DNA of 58,073 bases from Streptomyces roseochromogenus subsp. oscitans DS 12.976 (GTDB lineage Bacteria; Actinomycetota; Actinomycetes; Streptomycetales; Streptomycetaceae). A program made the translations under genes and the position numbers. Location of the stretch: positions 8,709,659-8,767,731 of the forward strand of contig NZ_CM002285.1 of NCBI RefSeq assembly GCF_000497445.1, in the 5' to 3' direction. The notes below the pieces were generated by a model. It did no database searches. It saw nothing but the letters and a program-made list of their open reading frames with translations, and was not told the origin of the DNA. Numbering within the stretch: position 1 is the first letter of the stretch; every line of letters starts with the position of its first letter. This document shows positions 16,632 through 25,288 of the stretch, piece after piece.

Positions 16632-16779
16632 GGAGTTGCATAAAGCCGGCCGCGCGCTCGGGACGCTCATCCGTATGTTCGTCGCTCCTGTGTTCCCGTG
16701 TGCCGCGACCGACTTGTACCTGTCGAACTCTGACCGGATTTGGCGGCATGTGGAGCGCCTTTGCGGAGTCCATAAAGAC

Positions 16780-17196
16780 ATGGATGCCATCACTGTCGCA
16801 CAGTCCGCCCAGGCCCGGCTGATCACCGCCGAGGACCAGGAGATTCCCGTGTCCGCCACGCTGCGCTACTCCACGGACGATCCGCTGGCCGTCTTCGTGG
16901 ACTTCCCCGCCGAGGCCGCCCTGGAGGGTGAGGAGGTCAGCTGGGTCTTCGCGCGCTCCCTGCTCGACCAGGGGCTGCGGGCCCCGGCCGGCCACGGGGA
17001 CGTGCAGATCTGGCCGTACGGCCGTACGCGCACGGTGCTGGAGTTCCACTCGCCGCACGGACTGGCCCTGCTCCAGTTCCCCGCGTCCGCGCTGCGCCGC
17101 TTCCTGCTGCGCACCTACGCGGTGGTGCCGGCCGGGCGGGAGGATCTGTCCGGGGTGGTGGAGCGCGGGCTGAGCGCCCTGTTCGGCGGGGTGTGA
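16780..17196 (+). CDS. SsgA-like sporulation/cell-division protein (SALP)
   Basis: 138 residues, the family length. The core VSATLRYSTDDPLAVFVDFP, VSWVFARSLLDQGL, GDVQIWPYGRTRTVLEFHSP and ALRRFLLRTYAVVPAG is typical of SsgA-like proteins, which are restricted to morphologically complex actinobacteria and guide septation or spore-wall formation. Which of SsgA-SsgG it corresponds to cannot be decided. The ATG at 16780 (GGAG ten bases upstream) gives a family-length protein; longer in-frame starts add unrelated residues. It faces a SpoIIE-type phosphatase across the palindrome-rich gap. Confidence 0.88.
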   Translation: MDAITVAQSAQARLITAEDQEIPVSATLRYSTDDPLAVFVDFPAEAALEGEEVSWVFARSLLDQGLRAPAGHGDVQIWPYGRTRTVLEFHSPHGLALLQFPASALRRFLLRTYAVVPAGREDLSGVVERGLSALFGGV

Positions 17197-17224
17197 GGCA
17201 ACCCCGGGGACGACTTTGACTTAT

Positions 17225-17246
17225 GTTCACCTTCGCCTCACCGCAT
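17225..17246 (+). promoter_or_regulatory. PHO box (PhoP direct repeats) upstream of phospholipase C
   Basis: GTTCACC-TTCG then CCTCACC-GCAT gives two 11-bp direct-repeat units, the first identical to the Streptomyces PhoP core GTTCACC and the second matching five of seven bases. It lies 82-103 bp before the start of a secreted phospholipase C, a plausible phosphate-starvation gene. Confidence 0.6.
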
Positions 17247-17327
17247 CGGTCTGGACCCTGACCATCACCGCGGGCACCCTGGCGCGCGGTGTGCCGCAGG
17301 GGCACTCCGGTGACGAGGACGGGGCGA

Positions 17328-19352
17328 ATGACACCGATCAGCCGAAGAGGCTTCGTGGGACTCGGCGCATCCGTGGCGGCGGGTGTGGCGCTGGGCGCCG
17401 GCACCCGCACCGACGCGGCCGCGGCCACCACGGCGACCGGCACGATCAAGGACGTACAGCACGTGGTGATCCTCATGCAGGAGAACCGCAGCTTCGACCA
17501 CTACTTCGGCCGGCTGAAGGGTGTGCGCGGTTTCGACGACCGCAGCGGCATCACCCTGAGCGGCGGCTTCCCGGTCTTCAACCAGCCGAACGGGCTGGGC
17601 CGCCAGTACCCCTGGAAGCTCAGCGCGACCCCGGACGCGGGCGGGAAGGACGGCGAGACCCTCGCCCAGTGCAACGGCGACCTGCCGCACTCGTGGTCCT
17701 CACAGCACTCCGCCTGGAACAAGGGCCGGATGGACAACTGGGTCTCCGGCGTCGGCAACGTCCGCTCGCTCGGCTACCTGGACCGCTCCGACATCCCCTT
17801 CCACTACGCGCTCGCCGACAACTACACCATCTGCGACGCCTACTTCTGCTCCACGCTCAGTGCGACCGGTCCCAACCGCACCTTCCTGTGGAGCGGCAAG
17901 GTCGACTCCTCCAGCTACGACGGCGGCGACGAGTCCGGCCTGACCTGGCAGACCTACGCCGAGGCGCTGCAGGCCGCCGGGGTGACCTGGAAGGTCTACC
18001 AGAACGCGGCCGACAACTACGGTGACAACGGCTGCGCGTACTTCAAGAACTTCGCGAACGCCAAGGCGGGCGACCCGCTGTACGAGCGCGGTATGTCCTC
18101 GGTACCGAAGGTGACCGGATCGACCCCCGACGACATCGCCGCCGCGATCAAGGCCGACGTGCTCGCGGGCACCCTCCCGCAGGTCTCCTGGGTGGTCCCC
18201 AACCAGGCCTTCTCCGAGCACCCGTACGCCCCGCCCGGCGACGGCGCCCACTTCGTCAACCTCGTCTACCAGGCCCTCGCCGCCGACCAGGACGTCTTCG
18301 ACTCGACCGTCCTGTTCCTCAACTATGACGAGAACGACGGCTACTTCGACCACGTGCCCCCGCCGGCGCCGCCCGCCGGCACGGCAGGGGAGTTCCTCAA
18401 CGGGGTGCCGTACGGCTTCGGCTTCCGGGTCCCGATGCTCGTCATCTCGCCCTGGACGCGCGGCGGCTGGGTCTCCTCGGAGGTCTTCGAGCACACCTCG
18501 GTACTGCGCTTCCTGGAGACCTGGACGTCGGCCCTCGGCACGCCCGCCCAGTGCGCCAACATCAGCGACTGGCGACGCAAGGTCAGCGGCGACCTCACCG
18601 GGGTCTTCGACTTCGCCAACCCGGTCTACGGCTCGGTCTCCCTGCCCGCGACCAGCGTCATCGGCATCGACACCTGCGGCCCGCTGCCCAACCCGGTGCC
18701 GACGGACAACGCCCTGCCCGCCCAGGAGCCCGGCACCCGTCCGTCCCGCGCGCTGCCGTACCAGCCGGGCGGCTATCTGGACCACCTGGAGTTCGACGCG
18801 GCGGGCAAGATCCTCGCCTGGTTCACCATGACCAACCAGGGCGCGCCGGCCTCCCGGGCGGCCCACTTCTCCATCCACCCGAACGCCTACCGCGACACCA
18901 CGCCGTTCCAGTACACGGTCGACCCGGGCGGCACCGCCTCCGACTTCTTCAACATCGGCACGGGCTTCGGCGGCGGCAAGTACGACCTGACCATGGTCGG
19001 ACCCAACCGCTTCCTGCGCCGCTTCCAGGGCGACGCGACCAAGCCGGGCAAGTCGGCGGAGGTGAGCACCCGGTACGCGGTCGAGCCGGGCACGGGCAAG
19101 CTCGCGATCTACTTCAAGATGACCAACTCGGGCTCCGCGCCGGTGAAGTTCACCATCACCTCGAACCACTACCGCGGTGACGGCCCCTGGACCTACACCG
19201 TGGCCGCGGGCGGCTCGACGGAGGACTACTTCAACGCCGTCGCCTACCAGAACGGCTGGTACGACTTCACGGTGACCGTCGACTCCGACGCGACCTGGTC
19301 GCGTCGGTTCACCGGGCGCCTGGAGACGGGCGCCGCCGGCGTCAGCGGCTGA
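17328..19352 (+). CDS. Tat-exported phosphocholine-specific-type phospholipase C
   Basis: 674 residues. The N-terminus [13 protein letters not shown] carries a twin-arginine motif and a hydrophobic stretch ending [10 protein letters not shown], indicating Tat export. The catalytic domain has [16 protein letters not shown] (nucleophile region), [18 protein letters not shown] and VPMLVISPW, typical of the bacterial phospholipase C/acid-phosphatase family. Two C-terminal domains (about residues 470-565 and 580-670) are DUF756-like repeats, each with NxYR and an FYxxTV-like core. It probably releases phosphate from phospholipid or other phosphodiesters outside the cell. A PHO box lies upstream. 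The 3' end overlaps the convergent dehydrogenase gene by 11 bp. Confidence 0.88.
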   Translation: MTPISRRGFVGLGASVAAGVALGAGTRTDAAAATTATGTIKDVQHVVILMQENRSFDHYFGRLKGVRGFDDRSGITLSGGFPVFNQPNGLGRQYPWKLSATPDAGGKDGETLAQCNGDLPHSWSSQHSAWNKGRMDNWVSGVGNVRSLGYLDRSDIPFHYALADNYTICDAYFCSTLSATGPNRTFLWSGKVDSSSYDGGDESGLTWQTYAEALQAAGVTWKVYQNAADNYGDNGCAYFKNFANAKAGDPLYERGMSSVPKVTGSTPDDIAAAIKADVLAGTLPQVSWVVPNQAFSEHPYAPPGDGAHFVNLVYQALAADQDVFDSTVLFLNYDENDGYFDHVPPPAPPAGTAGEFLNGVPYGFGFRVPMLVISPWTRGGWVSSEVFEHTSVLRFLETWTSALGTPAQCANISDWRRKVSGDLTGVFDFANPVYGSVSLPATSVIGIDTCGPLPNPVPTDNALPAQEPGTRPSRALPYQPGGYLDHLEFDAAGKILAWFTMTNQGAPASRAAHFSIHPNAYRDTTPFQYTVDPGGTASDFFNIGTGFGGGKYDLTMVGPNRFLRRFQGDATKPGKSAEVSTRYAVEPGTGKLAIYFKMTNSGSAPVKFTITSNHYRGDGPWTYTVAAGGSTEDYFNAVAYQNGWYDFTVTVDSDATWSRRFTGRLETGAAGVSG

Positions 19353-20367
19353 GACCGGCGTACAGGTCCGGGCGCGGAGCCAGGTCGACGGCCACGCGGC
19401 CGCCGCTCTCCAGCGCCCGGACCCCCGCCTCGGCGACGACGGACGCCGCGTACCCGTCCCAGACGCCCGGACCGGTGACCTCGCCGCGCCGGGCGGCGTC
19501 GGCCCAGGCCTGCACCTCGCGGTCGTAGGCGTCGGCGAAGCGGACGAGGTAGTCCTGTGCCACCTCCTCACGGGCGCCGCCCGCCGTGGTGACCACCATG
19601 GTGTGCTCGGCGCCGATCCGGGCGCTGCCCCGCTCGCACACGGCCTCGCAGCGCACCTGGTAGCCGAAGCCGCAGTTCACGAAGACCTCGACGTCGACGA
19701 GCGCGCCCGCTTCGGTCTCGAACAGCGCGAACTGCGGATCGAGCAGGCCCTCGGGGGCGTCCGCGGACGGCGTGGGACGCAGTACGGTCACCGCCGTCAG
19801 CTCCTGCCCCAGCAGCCAGCGGGCGGCGTCGATCTCGTGCGAGACCGAGCTGTTGATCAGCATCGCGCTGGTGAAGTGGCCGGGCGAGGAGACATTGCGG
19901 TGGGTGCAGTGCAGCATCAGCGGCCGGCCCAGACTGCCGCCGTCCAGCAGCGACTTCAGCCGGCGGTACTCGGCGTCGTAGCGGCGCATGAAGCCGATCT
20001 GGGCCAGCCGGCGGCCCAGCCGTGCCTCGGCCTCCACGACCCGCAGCGCACCGGTGGAGTCCGGCACCATGGGCTTCTCGCACAGCACCGGCAGCCCGCG
20101 GACGAAGGCGGCGAGCAGGGCCTCCTCATGGGCCGGACCGGGGGAGGCGATCAGCACGGCCGCGACACCGGGCGCGTCGAGCGCGGCGACCGGGTCCTGA
20201 TGCACGGTGACGGAATCGATGCCGGCCACGGCCTCCTTCGCCCGCTCGACATCGGGGTCGGCCACCGCCACGACCCTGGCTCCGCTGACTACTTGATCGA
20301 GACGTCGTATGTGGTCGGCCCCCATGTGTCCGGCACCCAGTACCGCCACTCCCAGCGGGTCACCCAT
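19342..20367 (-). CDS. Gfo/Idh/MocA-family dehydrogenase (inositol dehydrogenase-like)
   Basis: 341 residues. The Rossmann motif [17 protein letters not shown] is near the N-terminus, the catalytic lysine is in LCEKPM and the conserved acidic/histidine pair in [14 protein letters not shown]. This pattern resembles myo-inositol 2-dehydrogenases and related sugar-polyol dehydrogenases using NAD(P). No other inositol genes are close, so the substrate remains open. The ATG at 20367 has GGAG eight bases upstream. The promoter side holds an unusual 10-bp tandem repeat. Convergent overlap with phospholipase C. Confidence 0.82.
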   Translation of the reverse strand: MGDPLGVAVLGAGHMGADHIRRLDQVVSGARVVAVADPDVERAKEAVAGIDSVTVHQDPVAALDAPGVAAVLIASPGPAHEEALLAAFVRGLPVLCEKPMVPDSTGALRVVEAEARLGRRLAQIGFMRRYDAEYRRLKSLLDGGSLGRPLMLHCTHRNVSSPGHFTSAMLINSSVSHEIDAARWLLGQELTAVTVLRPTPSADAPEGLLDPQFALFETEAGALVDVEVFVNCGFGYQVRCEAVCERGSARIGAEHTMVVTTAGGAREEVAQDYLVRFADAYDREVQAWADAARRGEVTGPGVWDGYAASVVAEAGVRALESGGRVAVDLAPRPDLYAGLSR

Positions 20368-20430
20368 GTGCGCGCTCCCTTACGCCGACGATCACGCCGT
20401 AGCGTACGCCGCGCAGGGAGCGCTGCCTCG

Positions 20431-20479
20431 GGATCGCTGGGGATCGCCGGGGATTGCTGGGGGTACTGGGGATCGCCGC
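20431..20479. repeat. Five tandem 9-10-bp repeats, GGATCGCYGG
   Basis: GGATCGCTGG, GGATCGCCGG, GGATTGCTGG, GGGTACTGG and GGATCGCCGC follow without gaps between the dehydrogenase start and the preceding gene's stop. They are spaced about one helical turn and sit 64-112 bp before the dehydrogenase ATG on the coding side. Confidence 0.65.
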
Positions 20480-20490
20480 CCCGGGGGGCC

Positions 20491-21585
20491 TCAGTAGCGC
20501 AGAACCCCCGCGATCCCGTTCGCGTCGCCCAGCGAGCCGTCGGGGACGAAGCGGACCTCGGCACTGGTCTCGAGGCACTGCTCGACGATCTCGTCCACGA
20601 TGTCGTCGCGGGCGTCCGGATCGCCGGGTTCGGCCGGCACGAGGTGGGCGCCGTCGTCGCGGACGGTCGTGCGGTAGTTCTCCTCGACCGCGAGCAGCCG
20701 GACCCGGCCTTCCCGGGCGTTCTGCCACAGCTCGTCCACCCCGGCCGCGAAGCTCTTGTGTCCGCGTGCCGAGGTCAGTTCGTCGATGACGGAGGTGGTG
20801 TCCTTGCGGGCCTCGTCCTCGAGGACCGGCCGCAGGGCCTGCCACACGGCGTTGGGGTCGGCGTGGGCCAGGCCCCCGCGCGGGACGTGGACGGCGGACC
20901 TGGCGACACTGCCCGCCTCGTCCAGCAGGGACAGTGCGGCCTGGTCGCCGGTGACGTAGAGCGGGCGGGGCTGCTCGCGCAGAACCGCCTCCAGCGAGGT
21001 GTCCGCCTCGCGCAGGAACCGGCGTGTGGCCTCGTCGCTGAAGGTGCTCGGCTGGTCGCCGATCTGCATCTGCCGCTCGGCGTCGAAGTTCTCCTGGCTG
21101 CGGATCAGCGGGAAGCCGCCGAAGTGCTCCTCGACGACCCGGTCGGGGCCACCGCTCCACAGGGTGGCGCGGTCGGCGGAGACCGACAGCACCCAGAAGG
21201 GCCGTTCGGCGGCCTGCGCGGAGACCAGATTGCGGGTGAGGAAGGTGTCGGAGAAGACCACCCGCTCGGGGACGGTGCGGGCCAGCGACCAGACCTGGTG
21301 CTCACCGGGGGCGGCGAAGATCACCAAGCCGTCCTCGGCGTGCGCCAGATCCACTTCCGCCAGCGCGCGGTCCAGCTGTTTCTCGATCTCGGCGCGCCGT
21401 TCACGGGTGACGGCGGGGTCGGCCTCCAGGCGTTTGCGTGCCTCGGTGACGACATTGCGCAGCCGGACGGGGTCCTGCCCGTTCTCCGGTTCGCGGCGGT
21501 GCGTCGGGGTCAGCACGGACACCGCCGGGTAGGGCCGCGGGCGCCGCAGTTCGGCCAGGGTCGCGGGACTCAGTGCGTGCTCCAT
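20491..21585 (-). CDS. baeRF-family (bacterial eRF1-like) protein, possible ribosome-associated factor
   Basis: 364 residues from the ATG at 21585. The sequence (PYPAVSVLTPTHRREPENGQ, GLVIFAAPGEHQVWSLARTV, LYVTGDQAALSLLDEAGSVA, ARGHKSFAAGVDELWQNARE) resembles the bacterial archaeo-eukaryotic release-factor-like families found near stress genes, proposed to act on stalled or hibernating ribosomes. No GGQ motif is evident. TATCGT six bases before the ATG could be a -10 box of a leaderless transcript; a GTG at 21609 is an alternative start. Function inferred from family only. Confidence 0.7.
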   Translation of the reverse strand: MEHALSPATLAELRRPRPYPAVSVLTPTHRREPENGQDPVRLRNVVTEARKRLEADPAVTRERRAEIEKQLDRALAEVDLAHAEDGLVIFAAPGEHQVWSLARTVPERVVFSDTFLTRNLVSAQAAERPFWVLSVSADRATLWSGGPDRVVEEHFGGFPLIRSQENFDAERQMQIGDQPSTFSDEATRRFLREADTSLEAVLREQPRPLYVTGDQAALSLLDEAGSVARSAVHVPRGGLAHADPNAVWQALRPVLEDEARKDTTSVIDELTSARGHKSFAAGVDELWQNAREGRVRLLAVEENYRTTVRDDGAHLVPAEPGDPDARDDIVDEIVEQCLETSAEVRFVPDGSLGDANGIAGVLRY

Positions 21586-21743
21586 GACAGCACGATAGGG
21601 CGGATTCACGCGTACGGCATTCGGGGTGTCCCGGACCCCGCCCGCCGCGTGAATTCCCCGGTCCGAGCCGGTGACGCGGCGCCGTGCCGCCGGTTACCGT
21701 ACCCGTCGGTAACCGGACCGCGACGCACCCCCAGGAGGCCCCC

Positions 21744-22523
21744 ATGCCGCAGCTCGAAGTCGACGGAGCGGCCCTGACGTACGACGACGAGGGCCCCCGT
21801 GACGCACCTGAGGTGCCCCTGGTCTTCGTCCATGGCTGGACCGCGAACCGCCACCGCTGGGACCACCAGATCGCGCACTTCGCCGAAAGACGCCGGGTGA
21901 TCCGGCTGGACCTGCGCGGGCACGGCGAGAGCACCGGCGCGGGGGTGCGCACGATCGCGGAGCTGGCGCGGGACGTGCTCGCCCTGCTCGACCATCTGAA
22001 GGCCGAACGGTTCGTGCTGGTCGGCCACTCGATGGGCGGGATGATCGCGCAGACCATCGCGCTGGCCCACCCCGAGCGGGTGGAGCGGATGGTGCTGGTG
22101 GGCTCCATCGCCCGGATGACGTACAGCCGTGCCCGGGGCCTGCTCATGGCCGTCTCGACCCTGGTGCCGTACCGGCTGTTCGTGGCCGCCAACATCCAGC
22201 GTGCCTTCGCGCCCGGCCATCCGCGCGACGAGATCCGTGCGCACATCCGGGCTTCCGCCGCGACCCCGCGCGAGGTCGTGATGACGCTGTACGGCGCGAT
22301 GCGCGCCTTCGACGTCCTCGACCGGGCCGGTGAGATCGGCACGCCCACGCTGATGGTGCACGGGTACCACGACGTCCAGCTGCCCGTGCGGCAGATGCTG
22401 CGGATGGCCAAGGCCTATCCGGACGCGGTCGTGCGCATCCTCGACGCGGGCCATGAACTGCCGCTGGAGAAGCCGGCCGAGCTGACAGCCGTGCTGGACC
22501 GGTTTGTGAGTGAAAAGGCCTGA
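21744..22523 (+). CDS. Alpha/beta hydrolase
   Basis: 259 residues. VFVHGWTANRHRW (oxyanion), GHSMGG (nucleophile serine), HGYHDVQLPV (acid) and AGHELPLEKP (histidine) make a complete catalytic triad of the soluble hydrolase/esterase/epoxide-hydrolase superfamily. No signal peptide. The ATG at 21744 follows AGGAGG with ideal spacing. Substrate unknown. It is divergent from the release-factor-like gene and separated from asnB by a 279-bp leader. Confidence 0.85.
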   Translation: MPQLEVDGAALTYDDEGPRDAPEVPLVFVHGWTANRHRWDHQIAHFAERRRVIRLDLRGHGESTGAGVRTIAELARDVLALLDHLKAERFVLVGHSMGGMIAQTIALAHPERVERMVLVGSIARMTYSRARGLLMAVSTLVPYRLFVAANIQRAFAPGHPRDEIRAHIRASAATPREVVMTLYGAMRAFDVLDRAGEIGTPTLMVHGYHDVQLPVRQMLRMAKAYPDAVVRILDAGHELPLEKPAELTAVLDRFVSEKA

Positions 22524-22664
22524 ACCATGTGCCGCTTGGTGAAGTTTTTGCTTCTGGCCGGTTCGCGACGGCGCGGGCCCGGTGGGCGGGCTTCACGGGA
22601 TGTCGCGTAAGCAAAACACGGCCGAAACCATGGGGGTGGATGGGGCGCAGGTGTTACGGCCGAG

Positions 22665-22693
22665 TTGACTGCCTGGGGCAACCGACGGAGGCT
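22665..22693 (+). promoter_or_regulatory. Predicted housekeeping promoter of asnB
   Basis: TTGACT (22665-22670), a 17-bp spacer and GAGGCT (22688-22693) fit a HrdB-type promoter with a one-base deviation at the first -10 position. It would leave a leader of about 100 nt before the asnB start. Confidence 0.45.
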
Positions 22694-22738
22694 GGTCGTA
22701 TAGGTGCTAGTTACAACTGGTTCGCCGGCCGGTCCATG

Positions 22739-22776
22739 GCTCACCCGGGAAAGCCTAGGTGAGCGCCGGATCCGGC
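22739..22776 (+). promoter_or_regulatory. Structured asnB leader segment
   Basis: A 7-bp stem GCTCACC/GGTGAGC (22739-22745 with 22758-22764) is followed at once by the perfect palindrome GCCGGATCCGGC (22765-22776), just upstream of the AGGAGG of asnB. The arrangement could modulate translation. I could not match it to a known riboswitch class. Confidence 0.35.
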
Positions 22777-22802
22777 CGCCAGCCGGAGGCAGGAGGCAGC
22801 GC

Positions 22803-24644
22803 ATGTGCGGCATCACCGGATGGGTCTCCTTCGACCGTGACCTGACAACCGAGGCCACGACATTGCATGCGATGACCGAGACGATGGCCTGCCGCGGTCC
22901 GGACGACCGCGGCACCTGGACACAGGGCCCGGCCGCTCTGGGCCACCGCCGACTCGCGATCATCGACCTCCCCGGCGGCCGTCAGCCGATGACCCTCGAC
23001 ACCCCTGAGGGAACCTTGGCGATGGTGTACTCCGGGGAGGCGTACAACTTCACCGAACTGCGCCGCGAACTCGAGGGCCGCGGCCACCGGTTCACCACCG
23101 ACTCCGACACCGAGGTCGTCCTGCACGGCTATCTCGAATGGGGGGACGCGGTCGCCGAACGGCTCAACGGGATGTATGCGTTCGCCGTGTGGGACGGCCG
23201 CCGCGATCAGCTCGTGATGATCCGCGACCGCATGGGCATCAAGCCCTTCTACTACTACCCCACCGCCGATGGCGTCCTGTTCGGCTCCGAGCCCAAGGCG
23301 ATCCTCGCCAACCCGCTGGCCCGCCGCCGGGTCACGCTGGACGGGCTGCGGGAACTGCTCGTCATGATCAAGACGCCCGGACACGGGATCTGGGACGGCA
23401 TGCGCGAGGTCGAACCCGGCACGGTCGTCACCGTCGACCGCTCGGGCCTGTCGACGCGCGTCTACTGGCGCCTCGAGACCCGTGCGCACACCGACGACCG
23501 CGACACCACCATCACCACCGTGCGCTCGCTGCTCGACGACATCGTGCGCCGCCAGCTGGTCGCCGACGTCCCGCGCTGCACCCTGCTCTCGGGCGGCCTG
23601 GACTCCTCCGCGATGACGGCGATCGCCGCCCGGCAACTCGCCGCGCAGGGCGAGCGGGTACGCAGCTTCGCCGTCGACTTCGTCGGCCGGACCGAAAACT
23701 TCATAGCCGATGAGCTGCGCGGCACCCCCGACACGCCCTTCGTGCACGACGTGGCCAAGCTCGCCGACACCGACCACCAGGACATCGTGCTCGACCCGCA
23801 GTCCCTCGCCGACCCCGCCGTGCGCGAGCGGGTGATCCGCGCCCGCGACCTGCCGGTCGGCTTCGGCGACATGGACGCCTCGCTGCTGCTGCTCTTCCGT
23901 GCCATCCGGGAGAAGTCCACGGTGGCCCTGTCCGGTGAGTCGGCCGACGAGGTCTTCGGTGGCTATCTGCAGTTCTTCGACGAGGAGGCGCGGCGCGCCG
24001 ACACCTTCCCCTGGCTGGTGCGCTTCGGCCGCGACTTCGGCGACGACTCCGACGTGCTGCGCTCCGACGTCACCAAGTCCCTGGACCTGGAGGGCTATAT
24101 CGCCGACGGCTACCGCACCGCCGTCGCCGCCGTCGACCGGCTCGACGGCGAGAGCGACTTCGAGTACCGGATGCGGCAGATCAGCCATATGCACCTGACC
24201 CGGTTCGTCCGCATCCTGCTCGACCGCAAGGACCGGATGAGCATGGCCGTCGGCCTGGAGGTCCGGGTGCCGTTCTGCGACCACCGGCTCGTCGAGTACG
24301 TCTACAACGCCCCGTGGGCGCTGAAGTCCTTCGACGGCCGCGAGAAGAGCCTGCTGCGCGAGGCGGCAGCGGACGTCCTGCCGCGCTCGGTGTACGACCG
24401 GGTCAAGAGCCCGTACCCGTCCACCCAGGACCCGCAGTACGCCCGCGCCCTCCAGGACCAGGTCAAGGACCTGCTCTCGCGGCCCTCCCACCGGGTCTTC
24501 GACCTCATCGACCGCGACCGGCTCCGCACGGCCGCCGAACGCGAGGCGCCGATCAGCAGCCAGGCGGAGCGGCGCGGGCTGGAGCGCGCCCTGGACCTCG
24601 CGCAGTGGCTGGACGCCTACGCGCCCGAGGTGAACCTCAGCTGA
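22803..24644 (+). CDS. asnB: Asparagine synthetase (glutamine-hydrolysing)
   Basis: 613 residues. The start MCGITGWVSF places the Ntn nucleophile Cys2, exposed after Met removal, and CRGPDDRGTW and GHRRLAIIDL complete the glutaminase domain (1 to about 210). The synthetase domain carries the PP-loop LLSGGLDSSAMTA, SGESADEVFGGYLQF and DRMSMAVGLEVRVPF. It transfers glutamine amide nitrogen to aspartate with ATP. The ATG at 22803 has AGGAGG upstream. Some Streptomyces AsnB-like proteins act in secondary metabolism, but no cluster is near, so primary asparagine synthesis is most likely. It overlaps the convergent DUF4232 gene by 8 bp. Confidence 0.93.
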   Translation: MCGITGWVSFDRDLTTEATTLHAMTETMACRGPDDRGTWTQGPAALGHRRLAIIDLPGGRQPMTLDTPEGTLAMVYSGEAYNFTELRRELEGRGHRFTTDSDTEVVLHGYLEWGDAVAERLNGMYAFAVWDGRRDQLVMIRDRMGIKPFYYYPTADGVLFGSEPKAILANPLARRRVTLDGLRELLVMIKTPGHGIWDGMREVEPGTVVTVDRSGLSTRVYWRLETRAHTDDRDTTITTVRSLLDDIVRRQLVADVPRCTLLSGGLDSSAMTAIAARQLAAQGERVRSFAVDFVGRTENFIADELRGTPDTPFVHDVAKLADTDHQDIVLDPQSLADPAVRERVIRARDLPVGFGDMDASLLLLFRAIREKSTVALSGESADEVFGGYLQFFDEEARRADTFPWLVRFGRDFGDDSDVLRSDVTKSLDLEGYIADGYRTAVAAVDRLDGESDFEYRMRQISHMHLTRFVRILLDRKDRMSMAVGLEVRVPFCDHRLVEYVYNAPWALKSFDGREKSLLREAAADVLPRSVYDRVKSPYPSTQDPQYARALQDQVKDLLSRPSHRVFDLIDRDRLRTAAEREAPISSQAERRGLERALDLAQWLDAYAPEVNLS

Positions 24645-25161
24645 GGCCGATGGCCCGGTCCGCGGCCGCCGCCGTGGGCTGCCACCACGTCGTCACCGGC
24701 TCCCACACCAGGACCTGCTTCCCGGTGCCGAGCCGGTCGGCGGTGAAGGAGCGGCCCCCGTGCGCGGCCGAGGCGGCCACGGTCACGGTGTGCACCCGGC
24801 GGGCCTCGGGGTCCGCCGGGTCGCCGATGGTCCCGACGTCGGCGTAGGCGGTCCGGCCCGGCGTGAGCCGGTAGCCGCCGGTGCCGCCCGCCGGTGTCGG
24901 CAGCGCGGCGCCGTCCAGGTTCCCGAAGGTCACCGTGGGCACCCGGTCGACCAGGCAAGTGCGGGCGCCGCTGCTGGTGACGCTGACACGGACCACGGCC
25001 GGATCGCCGGCGGCGGCCTTCGCCCGCATCGTCAGGGCCTTCTCGGCACAGCGGACGGGCCGGCCCTGGCCCGTGGCGGCCTGGCTCTGCGGCGCGGCCA
25101 GCAGCAGGACCGCCGTGACGGCCGAGGCGGCGGGTACGGCGGTGGCGGCACGGATGCGCAT
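24637..25161 (-). CDS. Secreted DUF4232 protein
   Basis: 174 residues from the ATG at 25161, with a signal peptide (MRIRAATAVPAASAVTAVLL to QSQA). The mature part matches DUF4232: ALTMRAKAAAGDPAVVRVSV, SGARTCLVDRVPTVTFGNLD and a late VLVWEPVTTWWQP. Two cysteines could form a disulfide. Exported, function unknown; often a lipoprotein family, but no lipobox cysteine is present here. Upstream purines GGGGGAAC act as the ribosome site. Confidence 0.75.
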   Translation of the reverse strand: MRIRAATAVPAASAVTAVLLLAAPQSQAATGQGRPVRCAEKALTMRAKAAAGDPAVVRVSVTSSGARTCLVDRVPTVTFGNLDGAALPTPAGGTGGYRLTPGRTAYADVGTIGDPADPEARRVHTVTVAASAAHGGRSFTADRLGTGKQVLVWEPVTTWWQPTAAAADRAIGLS

Positions 25162-25288
25162 GGTGGTTCCCCCTGTCACGGGCACTGCGGATACGGTGGC
25201 AGAAGGGCGCCTGCCTGGTGTGACGGCCGGGAGAGGCGGGAGGTCGTGCCGGATTCGTGCCGGCCACCCGGTTGCGTCCGCGCAGTCA

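Larger units (their letters stand above)
16434..16779. other. Divergent regulatory gap with three palindromes
   Basis: 346 bp without a gene between the phosphatase and the SsgA-like gene. It contains three separate perfect palindromes within 83 bp (16549-16558, 16581-16599, 16617-16631), recorded individually. Local AT content is higher than in the flanking genes. Confidence 0.7.

Noticed and set aside
22524..22802. ydaO (c-di-AMP) riboswitch before asnB
   Set aside because: A few similar words (GGGGCAACC, GCTCACC) occur, but the conserved order of the class is not met.
22803..24644. asnB as part of a natural-product cluster
   Set aside because: No NRPS, PKS, RiPP or other biosynthetic genes flank it; primary metabolism is the simpler reading.
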